64,000 nt of DNA. Origin: Pempheris klunzingeri. Taxonomy: Eukaryota; Chordata; Actinopteri; Acropomatiformes; Pempheridae. Where the stretch lies: positions 13,819,618 through 13,883,617 of the forward strand of contig NC_092013.1 of assembly GCF_042242105.1 (NCBI RefSeq), in the 5' to 3' direction. The notes beneath the pieces were generated by a model. It saw nothing but the letters and a program-made list of their open reading frames with translations. It was not told where the DNA came from and did not search any database. Position numbers and translations under genes: made by a program. Shown here piece after piece: positions 52,811 to 64,000 of this stretch (positions within the stretch are counted from its first letter, which is position 1; each line of letters starts with the position of its first letter).

Positions 52811-55800
52811 ACCTGTTCCATTGAGAAAGATTCTGCAGCTTCATAAAGTGCGCTGTCACTCTAAGTGTTTGTTTAATCAGTGGATCAGATTGTTTAATAT
52901 CATGTGTGTCCTGCGGATCAAACACATTAGACAGCAAACGTGTTACCTACAACTTATAAATTGTATATTTACAGTTTAAAATACATGTTGTGCTCTAGCA
53001 TGAAGCCTGAGTATCATCCATCACTGTCAAATGTAAATCCTGCAGGCTGTACATATAATATATAATGTACATTACCACCCACGTCAAGTTAAATAACCTA
53101 CCACACCACTCATTCAATATCTACCATATATTTATTATGTATTATATTATATTTATTTTATATTTCAATATTTTGCCATTCTGTGTTTATTTTTGCCTGT
53201 CTTTGTACAGCTTTGCGGTCCTTGTCTATTTCTATCTTCCAGTAAATTGTTCTGGGAACTGAAACCAGAGTATATTTACATGTTGGTTACTTGGCCTCTG
53301 ACAAAAAAAAGACAATTCTAACAAAAAATGAAACTGAATGCAAATAATTTATTAATTGTACTCAATTGTTTAAACATTTTGCAAGATGTGTCAAGCAGTG
53401 ATGGAAGAAGTAGCCTATGCAGATCTGTTACCTCAGGAAAAGTAGGTATAAGTAAACTAGCTTTGAAGTAGGCTATTATAGAAAAAGCACAATAGTATCA
53501 GCAAAATGTAAGAGCCAAAAGTAAAATTCTATATGGACTGTATAGAGGTGTATAGATTTTTATTACAGATTCATTGTATCCAACATTTACGTTAAAGCCT
53601 GTGAGGTGGAGCTAATTTTAACTATTTGACATACTAATGTGTAGTTTGGTCATCTGGTTGATTGTCTATTTTCTGCACAAAATCTTATTCTGCAAAGTAA
53701 CTATTGTAGTTACTGCAACAATAAAATAAATATAGTAGAGTAAAACAAGTATTCAACTAAAGTACAAGTACCTCAAATGTATCTTCCACATTGTTATGGC
53801 AGCCTTTTTAATGTCCAAGTAAAATCCAAGTAACACAAAACTGTACTTATGTACAAAGATTTCAAAGATTATCTCTTCAAGGTGAATAAAGGTATTAATA
53901 TTTTATGACTCGTGTCTTGTGCTATTGTTTTGGGCACACTTTTGTGTTTAAATTAATGCTTTCATGCACACGAAGGCCCTGTTTTGCTCATGGCATGACA
54001 TGCTAAAGCATGGATGTAAACAATCCATTCTGGTCCTGCTCCGGTACACTTGCATTTGGTGTTTAGATACATACGTTAAGACACATTCTTGGATGTTTTA
54101 TCAATGCTGGAATTTTTTTCTGCTTGTTGTAAATGTTTCAAACAAAAAGCGTGAATAACACAGTACAAATATGTTTGGACTTTGGTAGCTTTTCAAAGTG
54201 AATGAGTGTTTAAGTTGGACAATCTTTTTTGACTGTTCTCCAAGTAATTGCCTGAATCCTCCACATCTCGTCCAGGACTTGTCTTTCCCACGACTGGTAA
54301 AGGAGGGGTCAAGTAGGGGGGGGTGGTCTGGTATGAATATATGACTACTAATGAGATGGTCCTCATAAAGAACTTTACAATTTGGGTATGAATATGTGAC
54401 CACAAAGAAGATCTGACAATAGCATCACCTAGCAACTCTTATCTGGAGGAATTTCAGAGTCAAGTCTTCTCTGTGAAGCGCCGTGTACTTGGAAAGAAGA
54501 GCCCCTCAATCTGAGAACCAAACACAGTCTGCCACCCTGACAAAGACCCCCCCAAAAAATCAACTGAAGAGCCGAACATTGTCTTGTCCAGCGTTACCAT
54601 ACATGGACATTAATCATACAACAGACAGAGTGAAAGATGTTGGTGAAATAATAGATTAACAAGTTAAGTGTGGGCTGAATTATGGCTTTCTGACCTTCAA
54701 ACGACAACCACTTCAATCGCTTACAAATACAAATTGTAGTTTAACATGATAAGTATGATTCCAACAGGGCATTTTCACCCTTTCGAAGAAAAGAAGAAAA
54801 CTTCTTATTCAATTAAGCACCAGCAAATTTTCTGTTCTTATGACAAGATTTCTTTTGTGTTTTTTAAATGTTAACTGATACATTTCAGGTTGGGTTTCCT
54901 CTTTATGGTGAGAGAAGCTTTAAACACAGTTCCTCAAGAAGGAGAAAATGGGTTTGAATACTCTTTCAATAAGCTTTCACAAATACGTGTTGCTCATTGT
55001 TGAAATATCGGCTCTTTTTAGTAACCTCAGTGTTACTTCAGTGTTACATGTTTCCTGAGGAAAGATTCCTGTGATCTGCTTTTCAGTCCCACAAAGACTC
55101 AACACCATGCTTTAAGATCCCGGTATCCCCCACTTTCAAATTATGGGACACACTTTGTTTTGAGTGTGAACTGCCACTTGAAGGAAACTTCCATCTTAAG
55201 CACTCAAGCAGCCCTTTCTCTCCTGTCTTTATTGGTTTTGATACACACTGAGGTACGCTAAGGTGTTATATTCGAGTGTGTTAATGCTTAGACTCCGAGA
55301 AGTGGTTTCTGTTGTCATCCAGTTCTCAAAGGTGTCAAAGGTTAACACCCTCTCTAACACACAAGTATGCAAATGCTTTCATTACAATACAGGCTTCTTT
55401 TTATTCACCCAACAGAGCATGCGTGCTGCTGGAGAGCAGGCTGTGGCCTCACAGTGCTGAGGCCTCCGAGTGACCAAACACCTCCCCTCTGGTCCCGGGC
55501 TTCTGAGGGCGATGACAACACAAAAGTACTTCACACTGGGGGCTGGGTCTGCATTTTGTGGGTCAGTGAACAGCAGCCGAAGCAGCAACGCCATGTCATT
55601 CAAACCCTGCTCCCCTTACACCCCCTGCTCTCCTACACTTCTTGTGGTATCAGCAAACAGAGAGGTGGAACACCGCTGAAAGCACCGGGGAGTTTTTGTG
55701 TACTGCCAACATGAAATGTGCCCACTGTTTTCAACCATTCCCCCATCTCAGTGAGGGACTCTAAAACCCTCGTTAAGAAAAGATGGATTTGCGCCTTTGT

Positions 55801-55826
55801 TTATACTTTTTGATGACCTGACAATT
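52811..55826. other. Intergenic, upstream of epha2
   Basis: AT-rich sequence with one MITE-like copy at 53397-53790. No exon found on either strand. Confidence 0.45.
53397..53790. mobile_element. MITE-like repeat, degraded copy
   Basis: It starts agtgatggaagaagtagcc and contains the strings aaagtacaagtacctcaaatg and agtaaaacaagtattc, typical of a very common fish non-autonomous element rich in 'agtaaaagtac' words. The right end is not clear. It shares its start with the better copy at 55827. Confidence 0.45.
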
Positions 55827-56414
55827 AGTGGTGGAAGAAGTTCTCACATTTATTTACTCCACACAACACCACACAATAAGAAGTAGTTAAACCAATACCA
55901 AACATATTCCTAAAACATTCAAAATTTTGCTTAAGTAAAATCAAAAGCATCAAAAGTAAAAGTACTTAAACAGAAAAGAGTCATGATGTCATTATAATGT
56001 CCTATAATCATATTGAATCATTATTGATGCATTAACATTTAAGTAGTACTTTAATGTTGCTGGTCAGTTTGGAGCTAATTTTGACTCCTTCACATACCCA
56101 CTGGATAGTTTAGTCTATAACAATAAATCACATTTTCAATTGATTTTTTCAATGAAAGATTTTAACCGGAAAAGTAACTGGCAAAAGTAGACGTTGAGTA
56201 AAAGTAGTGGAGTTAAAAGTGCAATATTTTTACTCTGATGTAGCACAATTAACCCAAGAGGAGGAGCAGTGCATGTGTTATAAAATTCAGGGAGGGGTGA
56301 GAGCAATATAAGTAATACAAGTAAGTGAAGAGAACTATAAATTAGCATAATATGTAAATGCTCAATTTGAGTACAAGCACCTTGAGTAAATGTACACAGT
56401 TTTGTTTCACCACT
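55827..56414. mobile_element. MITE-like repeat with 'agtggtgga' ends
   Basis: The left end reads agtggtggaagaagtt and the right end ...gtttcaccact, so the outer bases form a short inverted repeat. Inside are many copies of 'aagtaaaagta' words, as in a widespread teleost non-autonomous DNA element. No coding sequence. Confidence 0.6.
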
Positions 56415-58758
56415 CCTTATGGTGCCTGTGTATATTGCATTTTCATTCTTGGTGCTGATTGATATTAACCTACTTTAACTCTTTAAAATAGAGTTGGAGT
56501 TGGCTGCTTCATCTAACATGTATTGTTGTAGAAATCACAATCTTTAACATCTTACTTTTCAGTGATGACCGTGTATCCCCAACGGCGGCAGCTTTTCACG
56601 AGTCATGAAAAGCAGTCTCGGTAACTTTAGCCTGATAATCAGACTGGATCTGAGTGAGAAAACGGACATATGGGCCCTGATCCAGAGGCTGTGGGAGACA
56701 CTGCATTTCTCAGATAATCCTCAGGGTTTTAAACGTTTTTTATGAGCCTATGAGGTAGGAATTTTCCACCCACAAAGGAGTGTGTAATCCTTTACCTGAT
56801 AACATGAAAACCACACACAGCTGCATGACCAAAACAATCAGACGTGACTACAAAAAAACACAAGATAGTGTTAGAACTTCACCGGTTCTTATATTGACAG
56901 CCCAAGAATTCAACAGAGGTTTTTAGTCAGGTCTCACAAGCAGTTTATTCTGGTCACAGGTCACAAGTAAAGTACTCGCAGCGCTGGGCTCATGCCGGTC
57001 AGAGGAGCTCTCCTTTTGTCTTTCCCTTCTCCCTCTTCCCCTAACTGATTCAAACATCTCATTTTTAAATGCTTGTTGGACATCATGAAATACGTAACTT
57101 ATCTGATTTGCTGTTTAGGTTTGTGCGTCACAGATAGCACGTTCCTGTAGTGATGTTATGGCAATCTAATGGCTGTGGGTGTTGTTTGCGAGGCGTGTAT
57201 CTATAATCAAACTTTAGAATATGTTTTGCACGCCAAAAGCACTACAATCACGGTCTGTCTGGTACATTCTGCTTCTCAAAACAATACAGGAGAAGCCACG
57301 TCTGTGGCGGTCAGATTGACATTATCTGTTCACTCTCATAATAAGAGAGTAACTTTATTTGAGAAGGCCTAAAACATTTTATGGTCATATTAAAATTCTA
57401 ACTCAACAATAGCTCAACTGAACAACCACGACATTGTTCAATTCACCACTGTACTCCAAGTGACACAATATGATGCCATGTACCGATAAGTCCTACACAA
57501 ATAAACTACAACAGAAAGTAGGTTTTGAAATCACTAATCTCTGCATACCAAGTTTGACAAAACTAAACAAAACCCACGAGACCACCCTGCGAAGTAGAGT
57601 GTGCTTTAATAATAACACCGTGAAACCACCCCCTGACCGCCATCCTTTTATGTCCCGCACAAACAGGATGGATGTTGTGGAAGCTTCCTCATTCTGAGCT
57701 CTGTTGTCTGGACTCTGCTGAAAAGCCTGTGCATTGTTTTTTCCTCCAAGTGCCCCAGTCATCCCGTTTTAAAAGCTCCACATGCCACCTCTGAAAACAC
57801 TACCTCTCCTAACTGGAATTTGGGGTGGGTAACTGTTGTCGGCGTGGGCCGTGTTGTAAAACAAAAGAAAAGAACACGCTCCGACAAGCCTTATGAAGGG
57901 AAGAAATGTGAGAATGTTTTTAAAAACACGGAGCATCACCCATACATTACATGGGTTAGGTCTATTTGTGGCGTCGCCCTGATCACTCATCGCCGCTTGC
58001 ATTGGCACTGACCCCATGAGTCAAAGCAGCTCAGCAGAGCAGCTGTAGAGAAAAATGAACACTGCAGGTATAGACAGATATTTAGTAAGAATTCAAAGGA
58101 AGATGTTTACTGTCTCGTCTTTGAAATATAAACCACCACTGATTACCTTTGCCTTTGATAGTCACCTATCAAATAACTGGCCATAACCAACCATAATATC
58201 ACAAGGAGGAACAAAGAGTCATTTAAAAATTACGCCTTGTTTATCGCTCAGTGTTATGTTCTTATTTGTGTGCAACAGGTTGTGTATTCAAATTTATCTC
58301 AGACTGAGGTTGCTATAATCTTTCTCGTCTGGCAAGTAAGAGTGGGGGACAGGGGGCATGACTGAAAGTGAAATCCCCCTCAGTAAAGACCCGTGTTAAA
58401 TGTAATGGGTGTTGGCAAGGGGGCCTAATAAAGATGACAGCACACATTCATATGCATTCGTTTGTGTGCTCAGCTTGACGAAGTCTGCCTCGCAGGCTTA
58501 ACAAAGGGGAGGAAGGAAGCCCGGGGCTGTAGAGAATGCCTGGGGGTGTGGGGCGACAACACACTCACTCACACACACACACACACTTAAACACGCACAC
58601 TTAAACACACTCAGTGGCCCTCCAGCTTGCGTCCTGTGGTCTCTCAAGTCTGAGGTTATAGCAGTGACAGCTGGGCTAGCACGCTTTGCATGGGCTCATT
58701 CACTCTTTAGCAGCCAACACACACACACACACACATACACACACACACACGCGCACAT

Positions 58759-58792
<34 letters not shown>

Positions 58793-60940
58793 ACATGGGA
58801 TGCTCCATCCTGTTTACTGTTTACATTTCACAGTGGCCGGCCAACTTGGGAGGGCTCTACAGTGTGATCAGAGGCATTACAGCTGTTTGTAAGGTACTGG
58901 TGTGGATGGTGTGTGTGTGTGTGTGTAACATAGTGGCATGTGTGTCTGTTTGTGTGTGTGTGTTAAAATTTGGGATTTATTGAGATAAAAAGTTAATTCT
59001 TAACCTTGGAAACAGCAGTTGACAAAACAATCCCACCACCAGGTTCATTTAGTAGGTATTCTGGAGCTTTTGAGAAAATCACTTGATCTTCCTCAGCTGG
59101 TTTTCCCACTTGGAATTATAGATAATCAAATCTCCGTTTTTCTTCTCAGCACTTAAGGACTTCTCGCCCATGTTGGCTTAAAAGTTGAGACTGAAAGTTC
59201 ATTCTTGACTTTGGAAACAGCCTTTGAGGTAGATTGTGCGATACGATCAAAAGCCCCAGAACTACTGGCCTACTACTAAAGGACCTAGTGGTAATACTGT
59301 CTTGTGACAGGGCAATGCTTGTATTCCTCTTAGAAACAGCACAAACTAACATTTAGTGTTAGAGCTTCTGAGTCAAGTTTGGCGCTGAAACGACTACAAC
59401 TGTTCAGAAGTGGTAAAAGGGAGGACCAGAAAGGGCGACTGGCAGTGTGGTCAACAACAATCAGCCAAAAGGGCACCTGCTTTGTTTGAGGTAGGCCTGA
59501 TGACACCAGACAGCTGAACAATGCTTATCCACTTAAAGTCAGCAGTTTGTATTCTTCCATATTCCTCATTCCTGGTTTTAAAGTTGCGGACAGTCAGTAG
59601 GCTATGGCTGTTTGTCGACGTCGTGGACACCAGCTGGCGTTTTTCGGTTTGAAATGGAGCGTTTAGAGCTGATGGCATTTGATTGATGATTGTTTGATGA
59701 GCGTTAGGCTGTGAGAAGTATCTGACTCAAGCAGAAAGCAGCAATATATCATCTTTAGAGATTAAAGATTAGTATTTAATCAGTTTAAAAGTAATGTTAA
59801 ATAATGGTTGACAGACAGGCTGTCATGTCGTCATCAGTGTCTGAATGTATGTGCATATCCATGTTATCATTTATATATTTGTCCTTATATTGTGCATTCT
59901 ATACACACCCAGGGACAACAATGGAAATTAGCAATGTGCTGTATCTGGTGAAATATATTTATTGTACACTGTCCCAATATTAAATAACCTAATAGTTTTG
60001 TTTTACATTTCTATGATAAAGGCTTCCTACTCTGGTCTATAAACTAATATCACCCGGAGACCAACAGAGGTCCCTGTTGTTTGGATAATACACTGAAGTC
60101 TCCAGCTGCCCCCAAGTGACAGGATACAAACTACAGCTGATAAAAGACTTGTGAAGAGGGCAGTGAATTATTCATCAACATCATGCATGTGTGCGAAAGG
60201 TCGTCTCTTCTGTTAATGTGCTCAGGGAGTGGCAAACAATGGCAGAGATGTTTCATAATCGAATACTCTTACATTATATTTGACTTTTATCATTAAAAGA
60301 AATGCTTCTGTTATTCAGAAAAAGTGCATAGATATTTTTATTTGTATTATTGATTTGACTTAAATTACTAAAATGCAGATACAGGCATTGCAGGGACCAA
60401 TGGATGACAGGGCGAGGAGACCCACGGAGCATCAAGCACCTAGTCCACTACTCCATTCTGGTAAATTAAGCCCGTATGATGCCCAGTCTAATATCAGTCA
60501 GTTACCAATCTAATATTTACAGTTTATGATACCAATTATCAGTCTTATTTTGGACATCACACAAGCAGGTTACGTTATAACACACGTGTTAAATGACCTG
60601 CCTCTCCACAGGTGGAGTTCATGACCTGAATTCAATGAGGACCTGAAAACATTCAACAAGTTAGTTTATCAGTTTAATTCTTACTTTAATTCACCAAGAG
60701 GAAAACCAGCCACAGAAGTTATCAGCCGATGTAAGTTACAGGGGCTCTGATCTATGGTCAGTCAGAGCTTTGACCTCTGCCATACATCATACAGTCCAAT
60801 AGGTTTGTTCTCCTCAGCAGCCACCCCCCAGAAACACTGATGTCTTTATTCATGTCTTATTCATGTCTGACCCCGCACGCTCACTTATTAAACTATATCT
60901 ACTTCTCCTGAGGACATACAGTTACCTATTGTAGATCTGT
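56415..60940. other. Intergenic, no gene seen
   Basis: Apart from the CA microsatellites near 58.6-58.8 kb, I see no recognisable element. The His-Thr-rich open frames near 58664-58892 are translated CA repeats, not genes. Distant regulatory elements of epha2 could lie here, but nothing in the sequence identifies them. Confidence 0.45.
58566..58792 (+). repeat. Compound (CA)n microsatellites
   Basis: CA runs occur at about 58568-58586 and again at about 58720-58792, with short interruptions (tacaca, cgcgcacatg). A (GT)n run follows at about 58906-58926. Confidence 0.9.
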
Positions 60941-61480
60941 GAAGTCCCCCCTCCCCCTCACGCCCCCCTCCGTCTGATCTCGGACCCCCACGGAGCGCGC
61001 TACTAGCGGCAGGACCGGGTCACGTGACCGATGCAGGAAGCGTGTTTTGACGGTGTCGTTCATGCCACCACGGGGCAGGTTTGTGTCTAATGAAGTTTTG
61101 TTTAATGAAGTCTGTCAGCTGCCTTCACGCGTGCTCCTTTGTATTTTCACACATAAACTGTCTCGATGATTTTGCAGTCGCAGGTTTTGACCAAAGGCTC
61201 GTGGAGCCTCGTGTGTTTGTGTCGTTAGCGGAAGTGAAGTTTGACAGCTAGCAGGTGTAGTCCCTGGATGAGTGTTTGCTCCGCCGCTCGTCTGTCGGTG
61301 GTTTTCGGGTGTTTTGAGCGGCCCGGCACCGAGAGGTAATCCCCCGGGTTCATTTTTGTGATGCTTAGCCTCCTGGCTGTCGACAGTGGAGCCGAGTAAC
61401 GTGGCGGTGACAGAAAAACACGCGTTTTGTTTGTGTGGCGGAGTTTTTAGCGCAACACGTGCACAACAGGATGCGTTCAG
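60940..61480 (+). promoter_or_regulatory. CpG-rich region, probable promoter and 5' exon of a gene to the right
   Basis: CpG density rises sharply here against AT-rich flanks. GGTCACGTGACC at 61018-61029 is a palindromic E-box that contains the full CLEAR consensus GTCACGTGAC bound by TFEB/TFE3 in lysosomal gene promoters. A donor-like GAGAG|GTAATC at 61335/61336 suggests a plus-strand first exon. ATGs at 61031, 61062 and 61268 open only short frames, so this exon may be untranslated. I cannot name the gene. Confidence 0.45.
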
Positions 61481-61492
61481 GGAGCCTTTGGA

Positions 61493-61497
<5 letters not shown>

Positions 61498-61526
<29 letters not shown>
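61498..61526 (+). repeat. (GT)n microsatellite
   Basis: About 14 uninterrupted GT units lie just downstream of the CpG-rich region. Confidence 0.9.
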
Positions 61527-61529
<3 letters not shown>

Positions 61530-61624
61530 CACTAAAAAACTGACATTACCAGTCACCGATTTAAGCCGCTGTATTCCCTTAAAGAAACACACTACACTTT
61601 CTAGTAAGGATACAAATCATAAGA

Positions 61625-62095
61625 TGAGAGAGACTTTATTTATCCCACAAATACTCACTCAAGAGACAGAAAATGTGCAGCAACTAAGTGTCAGTGACAG
61701 AAGTGGTGAAAAAACAGGGGATATAATGAGCTGATATACGTGTGTGTTTTGCACAGGAGAAAAACAAATGAGTAATGAAGTGCAGGTCGTGGCTATGATG
61801 TGTCATAGTTGGAGATTTATGAAACGCCGCTGTTTAACAGTGTGACAGTACAGGGTTGGGGATGAATGACCTGCGGTAGTGCTCCTTCTTACACTGTGGG
61901 TGCATCAGTCTGCTGCTGAAGGAGCCGCTCAGGGCCTCCACCGTCTCATGCAGGGGGTGAGAGGTGTTGTCCATGATGGATGTCAGCTTGGCTAACATCC
62001 TCCTCTCACCCACCTCCTCAGTGGGGTCCGGCACACAGTCCAGGGCGGCGCCGGCTCTCCTGATCAGTCTGTTGAGCCTCTCACCTGATTATACA
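61625..62095 (-). mobile_element. 3' part of a fish LINE, C-terminal coding remnant
   Basis: The minus strand reads a fragment with RLIRRAGAALDCVPDP, EEVGERRMLAKLTSIMDN, HPLHETVEALSGSFSSRL and CKKEHYRRSFIPNPVL. This tail ending is very common in teleost LINE ORF2 proteins. The plus-strand left end (gagagactttatttatccca) matches the usual 3' end of such elements. It is a 5'-truncated copy. Confidence 0.7.
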
Positions 62096-64000
62096 GGACA
62101 TGATTTATCATCTCAGGATCACACTTTCACAGCCATAAATGAGGGGGACAGTTTCAATGGGAAGGATGTGCTTCGGGCTGAAGGCTGTTGGTCACAAAGC
62201 AGGAAAATTCAGACGGTCAAATAGTTAAGACATTCCCGCATTTCATTTTAGATGACCAGTTATTTACTTCAGACCTCTTGGGGGCTACGAATGTGGCTAC
62301 AGAAACAGGATACAGCAACCGTCTCTACAATGCTTTCTTCAGCAATGAACAAAACTGCTCAGTCTTCAGACACGTCCTCGTTATACTCGAGCCGTGCACT
62401 CTGGTTAATCTGATCTTACTTTGTACCTGAATCCCTGAGGAAATGTACTTATAATTTCAGGAAGAGTCGGGTGTGCGTGAAGAAAAGACACCCTTTTAGT
62501 TTTTTTTGCACACTATGGCACATTTGATAGATGATGGTCGAGTCCAATTGGAGCGCGGTTGTGGTGTGAAGGAAGATTTTCTATGCTGATAGAAAATAAA
62601 AGCAGCTTGTGACTGAGGAGGAATCCTGTGTTGGAATAAACCGGAAAAAATCTGAGCTGCATGAAAGGAACTCAAAATATCAATGAAGATAGTGTCTTTT
62701 TAGACAATATGCCACTTTATTGATTCCTGTGGGGAAATTAGCAGAAAGTAGTCAATAGTCTAGAAGTGCGCAGAACGATAAGAGGAGTGCAAGCGGTATG
62801 TAGTTTGAAAAGAGCAAAGTAATCAGCAATAAAAATTAACCAGATAAAACCAATATAACTGTAAGCTGTTGTTGCATTACTCAGCATTCACAAGGTGGCC
62901 TTTGCTGTTTGCATTGCTACTGTATAAACATGATTGTGAAACGCAGGGAATCCAGATGTTGCACTTGAGTCATAAAATGAGCCTCATGCTGTGGGTGTTG
63001 TGTTCAACGTGTGCAATTGTGGGCGTCTCGAGAGAGAGAGAGAGAGAGGTTAAAATGAAATGTTCTGTCATTAATCAGGTTTATAACATCTGGGCCTTGG
63101 CTGTAACTACAGCTCTAAGGCTCCACAGCTGCAAAATACAGCTGCATGTTTGCTTTTCATATACAAAATGGCAGTAATGAAGATGTAGTATTTGTATCAG
63201 GACACTGATGGTTTCAGATGTCTGGTGGCGTACCATTTGCACATTGTGGTGACTCCTATTAGTCTTTATGGATATTAAGCAATGTGTGAATTGTTTGCCT
63301 GTTCCTTCTAATTATAAATCTGCGCAGCAGATGTTGATTGAATTCACTTTGGACGCAAGGCAGAAATACATGAAAAGTTAGGCAAAATAAAAAATATTAT
63401 TAGATATTATAAGTCTGACTCACTATGTCATAATGATTTTGACTTACTACTAATGTTATTTCAATCTTTTGTAACTTTTCACTCATTTCCACTTTTCTGT
63501 TTCTGGATAGGGCCTCCATAAGTGATGAACTAATCACAGATGCGTCATCTCTCAGAGCAGCTCTGACCTTTTTCAGACATTACCGCATCAGAATGTGGTT
63601 TAAAGTTCACCAATTTTACACATCTAAATGTGCTTACAGGTCTTGGAGAGTGCTTCTGTGTATGTGGGGAAAAAAAGTTGTATAAAGCATGAAATGTGAT
63701 AAATGTGCCTCAAGTGAAGCATCAGTCAGGTCTGAAGACTGCACGTTAGATAATGGAAAAAAATCTGGAGTTTAAAAGGGGGTTCACCAGACTGCTGTAG
63801 CCAGCGCCTCAAGGCTGCATTAGTGACATAACGCATGAATTTGTGACGCAAATGCATGAAATGAAATAGATATACTGCCTCGCTGCAGTTTACATCCATG
63901 TCTGTCCAGACTCTAATAGCTATATGTAGTGAAGACTTTACGCATTCGACTCGAGGGTCTGAGCATAGAGGATGCCGTACAAATTGTGAAGCCCATAAGA
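62096..64000. other. Non-coding, probably intron 1 or flank of the gene starting near 61 kb
   Basis: Apart from the LINE tail at 62700-62780 and a (GA)n run at about 63030-63049, no feature is recognised. The open frame at 62869-63177 has no family motif. Confidence 0.4.
62700..62780 (-). mobile_element. Short LINE 3' tail
   Basis: The string gccactttattgattcctgt followed by ggggaaatt is the familiar 3' end of the same LINE type as at 61625. Only the tail remains. Confidence 0.5.

Noticed and set aside
58664-58892. His/Thr-rich open frames
   Set aside because: They are translations of a CA microsatellite.
61062-61140. ATG-led frame MPPRGRFVSNEV as a coding start
   Set aside because: Only a weak donor (GTTTGT) and no recognisable family; short frames are expected in CpG-rich DNA.

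Overview
The window is vertebrate nuclear DNA, almost certainly from a ray-finned (teleost) fish. Genes are split into many short exons with GT-AG introns. Tc1/mariner copies, LINE fragments and CA microsatellites lie between them. The encoded proteins align closely with human families but show fish-like differences. I see no bacterial operons, CRISPR arrays or phage genes. Gene models were built by hand by joining exons whose splice phases agree; none has been checked against transcripts. || Layout, left to right. (1) 1-1776, minus strand: the first coding exon of an ARL8B-type lysosomal small GTPase; the remaining exons lie off the left edge. (2) 2739-12085, minus strand: two TNF-receptor-superfamily genes. 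The right-hand one (8 exons, 287 aa) looks intact. The left-hand one has a cysteine-rich exon carrying an in-frame TGA. (3) 12100-18350: no gene. A three-layer nest lies here, with a degenerate Tc1 element inside a LINE reverse-transcriptase fragment inside a pair of mariner-type inverted repeats. (4) 18354-27351, plus strand: ddi2, nine exons, whose reading frame runs without a break into a 1.5 kb last exon matching the RSC1A1 (RS1) region and ending in a UBA domain. (5) 29369-33172, plus strand: an ephexin-type Rho GEF resembling arhgef19 but ending directly after the PH domain. (6) 33861-35906, minus strand: cplane2 (rsg1), a ciliogenesis GTPase, with a U12-type AT-AG intron. (7) 36668-37462, minus strand: a short HSPB7-like small heat-shock protein with a TATA box. 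(8) 40015-52558, minus strand: a complete 17-exon epha2 (974 aa). (9) 52.6-64 kb: mostly non-coding, with MITE-like repeats, microsatellites, a CpG-rich putative promoter at about 61.0-61.4 kb carrying a perfect palindromic CACGTG site, and LINE tails. || The gene content (DDI2/RSC1A1, ARHGEF19, CPLANE2, HSPB7, EPHA2, TNFRSF members) corresponds to human 1p36, so this is a conserved synteny block with local rearrangement. The genes do not form one pathway. Notable points are the fused DDI2-RSC1A1 protein, which has the ubiquitin-like, protease and UBA parts of yeast Ddi1, the minor-spliceosome intron in cplane2, and the decaying or exon-skipped TNFRSF gene.
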